Part shown: one piece after another, positions 35,006 through 43,520 of the stretch
Numbering within the stretch: the stretch's first letter is position 1
Layout of the letters: every line of letters begins with the position of its first letter
Origin: Bombilactobacillus bombi
GTDB lineage: Bacteria; Bacillota; Bacilli; Lactobacillales; Lactobacillaceae
Assembly (NCBI RefSeq): GCF_964340835.1
Contig: NZ_OZ204251.1
DNA length: 64,000 nucleotides
Strand: one strand, 5' to 3'
Notes under the pieces: model-generated
Seen by the model: only the letters and a program-made list of their open reading frames with translations
Told to the model about the DNA's origin: nothing
The model's database searches: none
Made by a program: the position numbers and the translations under genes

Positions 35006-35689
35006 ATGAGAAGTGAATTTGAAACTGAATTAAATAATTTACACATTCGTTTTTCAGAAATGGCAATGATGGTCAATGAAGCTATCAAAAAGGCAGTAAC
35101 TGCTTTTATTACTCATGATCAGGATTTAGCACAGCAAGTGGTTGTTGATGATCAAAAAATTAATAATCGTGAAATGGACTTAGAAAAAAAATCTTTTGAA
35201 ATGATTGCTTTACAACAGCCTGTGACTAGCGATTTACGAATGATTATGACAGTCTTAAAAGCTAGTTCAGATTTAGAACGCATTGGTGATCATGCTGTTA
35301 GTATTGCTCGCGCAGATTTGCGTTTACATGAAAAATCAACGCTTCCTGACGTAGAAAAGCTCATTCAACAAGTTTCGCAACAAGTAGAGACCATGTTTAC
35401 TCAAGCAATTGAATCATATTTACAAGAAGATGATCAGCGAGCTATTGAGATTGCACAACAAGATAATGATATTGATCGCTTAGTACAAAAAATTAAGCAT
35501 CTTTGTATTATGGATATGAAAAATGATGCCCAAACCGTTGAAAACGGGACTTCGTATTTATCGGTAACTAATTATTTAGAGCGCATGGGTGACTATATTA
35601 CTAACTTGTGTGAATGGGTAGTCTATTTAAAACGAGGCAAACTAGCAGATCTTAATTGTAGAGATGATCAGCAAAATAGAAAATATTAG
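35006..35689 (+). CDS. phoU: phosphate signalling regulator PhoU
   Basis: PhoU links the Pst transporter to the PhoR kinase, restraining the Pho response when phosphate is plentiful. The 227-residue all-helical protein has the repeated PhoU metal-binding pattern ALQQPVTSDLRMI ... SSDLERIGDHAVSIA in the first half and YLSVTNYLERMGDYITNLCE in the second. It ends the pst operon (33 bp after pstB, AAGGGGGC upstream). Its usual partner PhoR is the histidine-less protein upstream, so signalling here may be rewired or lost. Confidence 0.93.
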   Translation: MRSEFETELNNLHIRFSEMAMMVNEAIKKAVTAFITHDQDLAQQVVVDDQKINNREMDLEKKSFEMIALQQPVTSDLRMIMTVLKASSDLERIGDHAVSIARADLRLHEKSTLPDVEKLIQQVSQQVETMFTQAIESYLQEDDQRAIEIAQQDNDIDRLVQKIKHLCIMDMKNDAQTVENGTSYLSVTNYLERMGDYITNLCEWVVYLKRGKLADLNCRDDQQNRKY

Positions 35690-35732
35690 ATGAACTTTTT
35701 CAATAAAGTAGTCTTTGAAAGTGGGAACAATC

Positions 35733-36083
35733 GTGAAGATTATCTACCAAACTATTATTAACACACTATTGTTTATGGCAATTGCGCGGGTTTTACCGAG
35801 TATGTTTTTTATAGATAATTTTTTAACTGCCCTTATTGCGGGATTTTTACTAGTGTTGTTAAATATGACGATTAAGCCAATCTTGCATATTATTTCTTTT
35901 CCAATTACTTTATTAACTTTTGGTCTCTTTTCCTTAGTGATTAATGGTTTAACTTTAGAGATAATTGCCTGGTTGATTAGCGGTTTTGTTTTACGTAGTT
36001 TTAGTGCAGCAATTTTTATTGCTTTGATAATGTCAATAGCGAATTCTTTTATCGGTTATCATGCTTTTCAAAGAAGATTTTAG
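35733..36083 (+). CDS. YvlD-like phage-holin-family-4 membrane protein
   Basis: This protein of about 116 residues has four hydrophobic helices with loops NMTIKPILHIISFPITLLT and LVINGLTLEII, which fit the Phage_holin_4_2/YvlD family found in Firmicutes chromosomes, usually of unknown function and linked to envelope stress. The start is uncertain. A TTG at 35715 has no ribosome site. The GTG at 35733 follows GTGGGA by about seven bases and gives the family-like N-terminus MKIIYQTIINTLL. It lies between phoU and hprK and may be co-transcribed with the latter. Confidence 0.75.
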   Translation: MKIIYQTIINTLLFMAIARVLPSMFFIDNFLTALIAGFLLVLLNMTIKPILHIISFPITLLTFGLFSLVINGLTLEIIAWLISGFVLRSFSAAIFIALIMSIANSFIGYHAFQRRF

Positions 36084-36115
36084 TTAAGAAAAGTTTTTAA
36101 GGAATGAGTGTAATT

Positions 36116-37066
36116 ATGGGAAAAAACATCATCACTGTACAAGATTTAATTAATAATACTAATATTGAAGTTTATTATGGCCAAGAATATCTTGCTAAAC
36201 GCCCGATTGTGGAAACCGAAATTTCGCGTCCAGGTCTAGAATTAACAGGTTATTTTGATTATTATCCGTATGAACGAGTGCAATTATTTGGACAAACTGA
36301 AACATCTTATGCAAAAGCTATGACTCCTAAGAATCGGTATCATGTTTTGACAGAAATGTGTACTGATAAAACGCCTGCCTTTGTCTTTTCTCGAGGGATT
36401 CAACCTTCACTAGAAATGCGGCAGGCAGCAAATGAACATCAAATACCAATTTTGGGCTCACCATTAACAACAACGCGAGTTTCTAACATTATTACACAAT
36501 ATTTAGAAAAAGTTTTGGCAGAACGTCAGAGTATTCATGGTGTTTTAGTTGACGTTTACGGTTTAGGTGTTTTAATTAAAGGTGACTCGGGAATCGGTAA
36601 AAGTGAAACTGCTCTAGAACTTGTTAAGAACGGACATCGTCTAGTTGCTGATGATCGAGTTGATATTTTCCAACAAAATGAGCATACTTTAGTCGGTGAA
36701 GCACCCGAAATTTTAAAAAATTTAATGGAAGTGCGAGGCATTGGTATTATCGATGTTATGAACTTGTTTGGTGCTAGTGCAGTCAGAACTTCTATGGAAA
36801 TTTCTTTAATCATGAATCTCAAAAATTGGTCTCCAAACGAAAATTATGAAAGAATTGGTTTGGATGATAATACAGAACAAATTTTTGATGTTGTAGTGCC
36901 TTCAATGACGATTCCGGTTAAAGTGGGACGTAATATTGCTAATATTATTGAAGTTGCAGCAATGGATTATCGAGCAAAAAAGATGGGCTATGATGCAGCC
37001 GCTCGTTTTGAAGAAAATCTTACTGGTTTAATCAAAAAAAATTCTGAAAGTGACGCTAATAAATGA
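36116..37066 (+). CDS. hprK: HPr kinase/phosphorylase
   Basis: HprK phosphorylates HPr at Ser46 (and removes it), controlling carbon catabolite repression with CcpA. The 316-residue protein has the N-terminal domain, Walker A GDSGIGKS at about 156-163, the catalytic VADDRVDI, and the HprK signature EVRGIGIIDVMNLFG. ATG 36116 is chosen over ATG 36104 because AAGGA directly touches the latter. The 3' end overlaps lgt by 4 bp, the conserved hprK-lgt pair of lactobacilli. Confidence 0.95.
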   Translation: MGKNIITVQDLINNTNIEVYYGQEYLAKRPIVETEISRPGLELTGYFDYYPYERVQLFGQTETSYAKAMTPKNRYHVLTEMCTDKTPAFVFSRGIQPSLEMRQAANEHQIPILGSPLTTTRVSNIITQYLEKVLAERQSIHGVLVDVYGLGVLIKGDSGIGKSETALELVKNGHRLVADDRVDIFQQNEHTLVGEAPEILKNLMEVRGIGIIDVMNLFGASAVRTSMEISLIMNLKNWSPNENYERIGLDDNTEQIFDVVVPSMTIPVKVGRNIANIIEVAAMDYRAKKMGYDAAARFEENLTGLIKKNSESDANK

Positions 37067-37896
37067 GCTTATTAGTTTTAAATCCTATTTTTCTACAGTT
37101 GGGCCCCTTTGCTATTCGTTGGTATGGAGTGTTAATTGCTACGGGGGCTATTATTGGAGTCTGGTTAGCCTTACGTGAAGCCCAGAAACGCCAAATTATG
37201 GCTGATGATATTATTGATTTGGTATTATGGGGAGTTCCGTTTGCTTTAATTGGGGCCCGTTTATATTATGTAATTTTTCAGTGGTCATTTTATGCACAAT
37301 ATCCTAGTGAAATTATTAAAATTTGGCATGGTGGTATTGCGATTTATGGTGGTCTGATTGCTGCCTTATTAGTAACGATTGTTTTTACACAAAAACGGCA
37401 GTTACCTATTTGGTTAGTTTTAGATATCGCTGCTCCAAGTTTATTAGTTGGTCAAATTGTTGGTCGTTGGGGTAATTTTATGAATCAGGAAGCCTATGGG
37501 GCAATTACTTCAGCTAGTTTTTTACAGGGCTTACATCTGCCCAATTTTGTAATTCAACAGATGCTTATCAATGGACATTATCGGCAGCCAACGTTTTTAT
37601 ACGAATCTGTTTGGAATTTGATTGGTCTAATTATTTTATTAACTTTACGTCATCGACCAAAACTCTTTAAACAAGGAGAAGTATTTTTAAGTTATGTACT
37701 GTGGTATTCTTTAGGACGTTTTTTTGTGGAAGGAATGCGAACTGATAGTCTTTATTGGGGAGCATTAAGAGTATCGCAAGTACTGTCAGTAGTGCTTTTT
37801 ATTGGGGCGCTGGTTGTTGTCATTTATCGAAGACGCCAAGGTGATTTACCAGATTATCTCGCTGGCAGTGGTTTTAAGTATCCATATCAACGTTAA
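37063..37896 (+). CDS. lgt: prolipoprotein diacylglyceryl transferase
   Basis: Lgt attaches diacylglycerol to the lipobox cysteine of lipoproteins. The 277-residue membrane protein has seven helices, HGGIAIYGGLI and the signature GRWGNFMNQEAYG (about residues 138-150). The start overlaps hprK (ATGA). Substrates visible in this window include PstS and the lipoprotein at 50465-51346. Just after the stop, TTAAAGC and GCTTTAA form an inverted repeat without a T-run. Confidence 0.95.
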   Translation: MSLLVLNPIFLQLGPFAIRWYGVLIATGAIIGVWLALREAQKRQIMADDIIDLVLWGVPFALIGARLYYVIFQWSFYAQYPSEIIKIWHGGIAIYGGLIAALLVTIVFTQKRQLPIWLVLDIAAPSLLVGQIVGRWGNFMNQEAYGAITSASFLQGLHLPNFVIQQMLINGHYRQPTFLYESVWNLIGLIILLTLRHRPKLFKQGEVFLSYVLWYSLGRFFVEGMRTDSLYWGALRVSQVLSVVLFIGALVVVIYRRRQGDLPDYLAGSGFKYPYQR

Positions 37897-37967
37897 AGCA
37901 AATTGTTGGTAATTGCGCTTTAAGCAATTTATGATGATTATATGCAAAAAAATGGAGGATTAAGTTT

Positions 37968-38903
37968 ATGTCAGAAAAAAATTATGATGTGATTATTATT
38001 GGCGCTGGTCCTGCCGGAATGACTGCGGCTTTGTATGCTTCACGTTCTAACTTACAAGTATTGATGCTTGATCGGGGTATTTATGGCGGTCAAATGAATA
38101 ATACTGCAGCCATAGAAAATTATCCGGGGTTTAAATCAATCATGGGTCCTGAACTGGGTGAACAAATGTATCAATCTGCAACGCAATTTGGGGTTGATTA
38201 TCAATATGGTACAGTAGAATCAGTAAGTTTAGATGGTAATGATAAGTTGGTTCATACTACCGATGAAACTTTCAGAGCGCCAGCATTAATAATTGCCACG
38301 GGTTCAGAATATAAGAAAATTGGTATTCCTGGTGAAGATGAATATTCTGGAAAAGGAGTATCTTATTGTGCTGTCTGTGATGGTGCCTTCTTTAAAGGTG
38401 AAGACGTTGTAGTGATTGGCGGTGGCGACTCAGCGGTAGAAGAAGGAATTTATTTAACGCAATTAGCTAAGTCAGTAACCATTGTTCATCGGCGTGATCA
38501 ACTGCGAGCTCAACAAATTTTACAAAAAAGAGCCTTTGCTAATGACAAGATTAAATTTATTTGGAATGCTGCTGTAGAAGAAGTGCAAGGTGATGACAAG
38601 AAAGTAACCGCTGTGCGTTATCAAGATAAAGAATCTGGTCAAGAAAAAATAATTAACGCAGCGGGAGTCTTTATCTATGTGGGAATTAAGCCTAATACTG
38701 AATCCTTAAATAATTTGAAAATAACTAATGCAGATAATTGGATCGAAACTAATGACCATATGGAGACCAAAGTTCCAGGCATTTTTGCCGTCGGGGATGT
38801 GCGCAAAAAAGATTTGCGGCAAATTACTACTGCTGTTGGTGAAGGTGGACTAGCAGGTCAAGGAGTTTTCAACTATTTACAAACTTTAACTGATGTTGAC
38901 TAA
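37968..38903 (+). CDS. trxB: thioredoxin-disulfide reductase
   Basis: TrxB transfers electrons from NADPH through FAD to thioredoxin. The 311-residue protein has the FAD motif GAGPAGMTAALYA at about residues 11-23, the redox-active CAVC at 134-137, the NADPH motif GGGDSAVEEG and the C-terminal FAVGDVR. The ATG follows GGAGG. A terminator overlaps the stop codon. Confidence 0.96.
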   Translation: MSEKNYDVIIIGAGPAGMTAALYASRSNLQVLMLDRGIYGGQMNNTAAIENYPGFKSIMGPELGEQMYQSATQFGVDYQYGTVESVSLDGNDKLVHTTDETFRAPALIIATGSEYKKIGIPGEDEYSGKGVSYCAVCDGAFFKGEDVVVIGGGDSAVEEGIYLTQLAKSVTIVHRRDQLRAQQILQKRAFANDKIKFIWNAAVEEVQGDDKKVTAVRYQDKESGQEKIINAAGVFIYVGIKPNTESLNNLKITNADNWIETNDHMETKVPGIFAVGDVRKKDLRQITTAVGEGGLAGQGVFNYLQTLTDVD

Positions 38904-38924
38904 CAATTTTGTTAGTCTTTTTTT
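38898..38924 (+). terminator. intrinsic terminator of trxB
   Basis: GACTAACA (38898-38905) and TGTTAGTC (38910-38917) form a perfect stem with a 4-nt loop, followed by seven T. The trxB stop codon is inside the stem. Confidence 0.85.
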
Positions 38925-38975
38925 GTCGCAAACGTTATAATAAGGGGCAGTTAGTATCAATTTGGAGGGTTAATC

Positions 38976-40694
38976 ATGGATTGGCAAGATAATTATCAAG
39001 TCTGGGCTAATTATGCAAACTTAGACTTAGCTTTGAAACAACAATTAGATAGTTTGAAAGACAAGCAAGAAGAATTGAAAGATGCCTTTTACGCGCCGAT
39101 GGAATTTGGAACTGCTGGCATGAGAGGAATTCTTGGACCGGGTATTAATCGGATGAACATTTATACAGTACGCCAGGCTGCTGAAGGCTTAGCCCGTTTT
39201 ATGGATACGCTAGATGACACCAAAAAACAGCGTGGAGTAGCAATTAGTTTTGATTCACGCTATAATTCTCAACTTTTTGCTGCAGAATCTGCACGCGTAT
39301 TAGGACATCATCAAATTCCAGTATATTTGTTTGATAGTTTAAGACCTACTCCTGAGTTATCATTTGCAGTACGTTATCTCCATACTTATGCAGGGATTAT
39401 GATTACTGCTAGTCATAACCCAGCTAAATATAATGGTTTTAAAATTTATGGTCCGGATGGTGGGCAAATGCCACCCCAAGAATCTGATCAAATTACTAGT
39501 TATGTACGTCAAGCCCAGGACTTATTTGCCATCGCAGTAGCTGATATTCATGATTTACGTCAGCAGCAACTCTTACATTTAATTGGTGAAGATGTAGATC
39601 AAGCCTATCTTCAAGAAATAAAATCTGTTTCGATTGATCAAAACCTTATAGACCAATATCGTGATTTGAAATTTGTTTATACACCTTTGCACGGAACCGG
39701 CAAGATGCTGGCTGGTCGTGCTTTTAGCCAGGTAGGTTTTACTAAAATGCAATTAGTTAAAGAACAAGCTATTTTGGATCCGGAATTTGCAACTGTGGAA
39801 TTTCCTAATCCAGAATTTAGCGAAACTTTTAATTTGGCTATTAGAGATGGTCAAAACATTTCTGCTGATGTTTTAATTGCTACTGATCCTGATGCTGATC
39901 GTTTGGGAGCGGCAGTACGGCAACCTGATGGGCAGTATCAACTCATGACTGGTAATCAAATTGCTAGTGTTTTGTTAGAGTATATTTTAAGTGCAAAAAA
40001 AAGGACACACACATTACCGCAAAATGGGGCTGTAGTTAAATCAATTGTTTCCACGGAGTTAGCAACTAAAATTGCCCAAGCTTATGGCGTAGAAATGATT
40101 AATGTTTTAACAGGCTTTAAATTTATTGCAGAACAAATTCAACAATTTCAAGAAACTGGCAATCATGAGTTTTTGTTTGGTTTTGAGGAAAGTTATGGTT
40201 ATTTGGTGCAACCATTTGTCCGTGATAAAGATGCCATTCAAGCTAGTGTTCTGTTAGCAGAAGTTGCTGCTTATTATAAGAGTCAAAATAAGACCTTGTA
40301 TGATGGCTTGCAAGATATTTATCAACGTTACGGTTATTATAAAGAAAAAACTATTTCCAAAACTTTTGCTGGAGTAGATGGCATTGCTAAAATGGATAAA
40401 TTAATGAATCGATTCCGCCAAAATGAACCTACAGAATTTAATGGCACTAAGATTATTAGTGTTCAGGATTTTCAAAGTGGACTGCAAAAAAATGCCGATG
40501 GGACAACCAAAGCATTAGGTTTGCCTAGTGCAAATGTTTTGAAATTTATTTTAGCTGATGAAACTTGGATTGCTGTGCGCCCATCAGGAACAGAACCAAA
40601 AATTAAAAATTACGTAGGTGTGACCGCTAATACAGAAGCTGAAGCTAATGATAATTTAGCAGCTTATGTAGAAGCAATTGATAGTTGGTATTAA
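38976..40694 (+). CDS. pgcA: phospho-sugar mutase (alpha-phosphoglucomutase, PgcA type)
   Basis: This enzyme interconverts glucose-6-phosphate and glucose-1-phosphate, the precursor of UDP-glucose and of the dTDP-rhamnose made by the rfb genes in this window. The 572-residue protein has the active-site serine in ITASHNP (about Ser146), the metal-binding DPDADRLG, the sugar loop FGFEESYGY and the phosphate-binding RPSGTEPKIK. The ATG follows GGAGG. The segment CGCAAACGTTATAA just upstream resembles a catabolite-responsive element with two mismatches, too weak to call. Confidence 0.93.
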   Translation: MDWQDNYQVWANYANLDLALKQQLDSLKDKQEELKDAFYAPMEFGTAGMRGILGPGINRMNIYTVRQAAEGLARFMDTLDDTKKQRGVAISFDSRYNSQLFAAESARVLGHHQIPVYLFDSLRPTPELSFAVRYLHTYAGIMITASHNPAKYNGFKIYGPDGGQMPPQESDQITSYVRQAQDLFAIAVADIHDLRQQQLLHLIGEDVDQAYLQEIKSVSIDQNLIDQYRDLKFVYTPLHGTGKMLAGRAFSQVGFTKMQLVKEQAILDPEFATVEFPNPEFSETFNLAIRDGQNISADVLIATDPDADRLGAAVRQPDGQYQLMTGNQIASVLLEYILSAKKRTHTLPQNGAVVKSIVSTELATKIAQAYGVEMINVLTGFKFIAEQIQQFQETGNHEFLFGFEESYGYLVQPFVRDKDAIQASVLLAEVAAYYKSQNKTLYDGLQDIYQRYGYYKEKTISKTFAGVDGIAKMDKLMNRFRQNEPTEFNGTKIISVQDFQSGLQKNADGTTKALGLPSANVLKFILADETWIAVRPSGTEPKIKNYVGVTANTEAEANDNLAAYVEAIDSWY

Positions 40695-40701
40695 TTTTAA
40701 T

Positions 40702-40777
40702 AGCGTCTTCTATTTGCAATTGTTTCTAATTTGGATTAACATATTAGAAATTTTAGGCAAGCGGGAGGCGTTTTTTT
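40702..40777 (+). terminator. probable terminator after pgcA, overlapping the next ribosome site
   Basis: A 16-nt arm (40702-40717) can pair with 40757-40772, with several G-T wobbles and one mismatch, followed directly by seven T (40771-40777). The 3' arm contains the GGGAGG ribosome site of the next gene, whose ATG is at 40778, so pairing would affect both termination and translation. Confidence 0.5.
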
Positions 40778-41413
40778 ATGGGAATTCATCAATTTATTCA
40801 AGGATTGACCAACCTCGAAAATTTAGACCGAGCTCCAGGTCATTTTCAATATCAGCAACATAGCGTAGCAGCGCATTCGTTCAAAGTGACAGAAATTGCT
40901 CAAATTTTAGGTGATATTGAAGAATTAGCGGGGAATCAGATTAATTGGCAGTCATTATATGAAAAAGCACTGAATCACGATTATACGGAGCGATTTATTG
41001 GAGATATTAAAACGCCAGTTAAATACGCAACTAAGCAATTACGACAAATGTTAGCACAAGTTGATGAAGACATGACAGAGAACTTTATCCAAAAAGAAAT
41101 TCCAGATAATTTACAAGATCGTTTTCGCCGGCGGCTGGGAGAAGGCAAAGATGACACTTTGGAAGGCAATATTTTAGCAATTGCTGACAAAATTGATTTG
41201 TTGTATGAATCTTTTGGTGAAATTGAAAAAGGAAATCCAGATAATGTTTTCATTGAAATTTTCAGTGAAAGCCTAGTGACTATCAAAAAATTTCAAAATT
41301 TAGCCTGTGGAAAATACTTCTTACAAACAGTATTACCAGATTTGTTAAATGAGGATTTTGCTTCACGAGAAAAACTGACAGCCATTAGTCGACAAATTTT
41401 GACAGAAAAGTAG
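40778..41413 (+). CDS. YfbR-like HD-domain phosphohydrolase
   Basis: This 211-residue HD-domain protein resembles the YfbR-type family (nucleotide phosphohydrolases). Candidate metal ligands are in QHSVAAHSFKV (about residues 28-38) and the HD pair in ALNHDYTERFIGDIKTP (about 67-83), with a further aspartate in AIADKIDLLYE. The ATG has GGGAGG upstream within a hairpin. A 5'-nucleotidase role is inferred from the family only. It lies before uvrB but is separated from it by a terminator. Confidence 0.72.
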   Translation: MGIHQFIQGLTNLENLDRAPGHFQYQQHSVAAHSFKVTEIAQILGDIEELAGNQINWQSLYEKALNHDYTERFIGDIKTPVKYATKQLRQMLAQVDEDMTENFIQKEIPDNLQDRFRRRLGEGKDDTLEGNILAIADKIDLLYESFGEIEKGNPDNVFIEIFSESLVTIKKFQNLACGKYFLQTVLPDLLNEDFASREKLTAISRQILTEK

Positions 41414-41425
41414 CTTTAATAATAG

Positions 41426-41439
41426 CGAAAGTATGTTCG
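41426..41439 (+). promoter_or_regulatory. SOS box upstream of uvrBA
   Basis: CGAAAGTATGTTCG is a near match to CGAAC-N4-GTTCG: the right half-site is exact and the left has one changed base. The outer palindrome AGCGAA/TTCGCT adds symmetry. Possible -10 boxes TATGAT (41441-41446) and TATAAC (41449-41454) follow at once. Confidence 0.7.
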
Positions 41440-41466
41440 CTATGATAGTATAACTATAGAAATTAG

Positions 41467-41491
41467 AGTTGGAATTATTTCCAGCTTTTTT
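41467..41491 (+). terminator. intrinsic terminator between the SOS box and uvrB
   Basis: AGTTGGAA (41467-41474) and TTCCAGCT (41479-41486) form an 8-bp stem (one wobble) with a 4-nt loop, followed by TTTTTT. It lies after the SOS box and 20 bp before the uvrB start, so it may end the upstream HD gene or attenuate uvrBA. Confidence 0.8.
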
Positions 41492-41510
41492 AGTGTCAAA
41501 GGAGTAAAGC

Positions 41511-43520
41511 ATGCTAGAACGGATAACCGATAATAAATTTGAATTAGTTTCTAAATATCAACCAGCTGGAGATCAACAACAAGCTATTGACAAATTGACT
41601 CACGATTTTCAGACAGACAATCATGAGCAAATACTCAAGGGAGCGACAGGAACCGGTAAAACTTTTACGATGGCTAACGTCATCAAGAATTTAAACAAGC
41701 CTACTTTGGTTATTTCGCACAATAAAACTCTGGCCGGTCAACTTTATGGCGAATTTAAAGAATTCTTTCCCCATAATGCGGTTGAATATTTTGTGAGTTA
41801 CTATGATTATTATCAACCTGAAGCTTATGTACCCTCCAGCGATACCTATATTGAGAAAGATTCTAGTATTAATGATGAAATTGATAAATTACGACACGCA
41901 GCTACTTCAGCTTTATTGGAACGTAATGATGTGATTGTTGTTGCATCAGTTTCTTGTATTTTTGGTTTAGGTGATCCTCGAGAATATCAGGCTAGTGTGA
42001 TTTCTTTGCGCACAGGACAAGAGATTAATCGCCAGCAGTTGCTCAAAGATTTAGTTGATAACCAATTTGAACGTAATGATATTGATTTTCAGCGGGGACG
42101 TTTTCGCGTCCGTGGCGATGTGATTGATATATTTCCAGCATCGCGGGATGACAATTCTTTACGGATTGAGTTTTTTGGTGATGAGATTGATCGTATTTTG
42201 GAAATGGATCCATTAACCGGAGAAATTTTGGGTGAAAGAGAACAAGTTTCCATTTTTCCTGCCACTCATTTTATGACGAATGAAGAGCAAATGACGGTCG
42301 CCTTAAAACGGATTAGTCAAGAATTAGCGGACCGGTTGGCCGAATTAAAGGGTCAAGGCAAATTATTAGAAGCGCAACGTTTAGAACAGCGTACCAATTA
42401 TGATATTGAAATGATGCGGGAAATGGGCTACACTTCCGGTATTGAAAATTATTCTCGACACATGGAAGGACGAGCTCAAGGCGAACCGCCATTTACGTTG
42501 TTAGATTTTTTTCCAGATGATTTTAATATTATGATTGATGAATCTCATGTGACTATGCCGCAAATTCGTGGGATGTATAATGGTGATCGTGCGCGCAAAC
42601 AGATGCTCATTGATTATGGCTTTCGCTTGCCTAGTGCCTTAGATAATCGTCCGTTAACTTTGGCAGAATTTGAAAAGCATGTCAATCAAATCTTGTATGT
42701 ATCTGCCACTCCAGGTGACTATGAATTAGAACGCACTGGTGAAGTAGTTGAACAAGTTATTCGACCAACAGGACTTTTAGATCCTGATATCGAAGTACGA
42801 CCAATTATGGGTCAAATTGATAATTTAGTAGCTGAAATCAATCAACGGATTGAGAAGAAAGAGCGAACTTTGATAACCACTTTGACCAAGAAAATGGCTG
42901 AAGACTTAACTGACTATTTGAAAGATTTGGGTATTAAAGTAGCCTATTTGCATAGTGATATTAAAACCCTCGAACGAACAGAAATTATCCGGGATTTACG
43001 CTTAGGTAAGTATGATGTTTTGATCGGAATTAATCTTTTGCGCGAAGGAATTGATGTTCCTGAAGTATCATTAATTGCGATTTTGGATGCTGATAAAGAA
43101 GGATTTCTGCGTTCAGAACGGCCCTTAATTCAGACTATTGGTCGTGCAGCTCGTAATAAAGATGGACATGTTATTATGTATGCAGACCACATGACAGATT
43201 CGATGAAAACAGCGATTGCTGAAACTAAGCGCCGGCGTCAAATTCAAGAACAATATAATGAGAAGCATCATATAACCCCACAAACGATTCAAAAACCAAT
43301 TCGTGATGCAATTTCCGCGATTAAAACGGTCGATCATGATGGTGAAGTGGAACAAGCAGCGGCTGTGGAAATTGACTTTGATAATATGTCAGATCAAGAG
43401 CAACAAGAGTTGTTACAACAGCTAACTGCACAAATGGAACGTGCTGCCAAAGCGTTAGATTTTGAACAAGCAGCAACTTTACGTGATACAATTTTAGAAT
43501 TGAAAGCAGAGATTAGTTAA
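41511..43520 (+). CDS. uvrB: excinuclease ABC subunit B
   Basis: UvrB verifies damage and nucleates the dual incision with UvrC in nucleotide excision repair. The 669-residue protein has Walker A GATGTGKT at residues 44-51, the beta-hairpin region YYDYYQPEAY, helicase motifs through QTIGRAARN, and a C-terminal UVR motif (LTAQMERAAKALDFEQAATLR, quoted in part) that binds UvrC. The ATG follows AAAGGAG. It shares one base with the uvrA start. Confidence 0.97.
   Translation: MLERITDNKFELVSKYQPAGDQQQAIDKLTHDFQTDNHEQILKGATGTGKTFTMANVIKNLNKPTLVISHNKTLAGQLYGEFKEFFPHNAVEYFVSYYDYYQPEAYVPSSDTYIEKDSSINDEIDKLRHAATSALLERNDVIVVASVSCIFGLGDPREYQASVISLRTGQEINRQQLLKDLVDNQFERNDIDFQRGRFRVRGDVIDIFPASRDDNSLRIEFFGDEIDRILEMDPLTGEILGEREQVSIFPATHFMTNEEQMTVALKRISQELADRLAELKGQGKLLEAQRLEQRTNYDIEMMREMGYTSGIENYSRHMEGRAQGEPPFTLLDFFPDDFNIMIDESHVTMPQIRGMYNGDRARKQMLIDYGFRLPSALDNRPLTLAEFEKHVNQILYVSATPGDYELERTGEVVEQVIRPTGLLDPDIEVRPIMGQIDNLVAEINQRIEKKERTLITTLTKKMAEDLTDYLKDLGIKVAYLHSDIKTLERTEIIRDLRLGKYDVLIGINLLREGIDVPEVSLIAILDADKEGFLRSERPLIQTIGRAARNKDGHVIMYADHMTDSMKTAIAETKRRRQIQEQYNEKHHITPQTIQKPIRDAISAIKTVDHDGEVEQAAAVEIDFDNMSDQEQQELLQQLTAQMERAAKALDFEQAATLRDTILELKAEIS

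Noticed and set aside
37893..37922. Terminator after lgt
   Set aside because: TTAAAGC/GCTTTAA can pair, but no T-run follows, so it is only an inverted repeat.
38926..38941. Catabolite-responsive element upstream of pgcA
   Set aside because: CGCAAACGTTATAA misses two positions of the consensus including an outer one; too weak without a site search across the genome.
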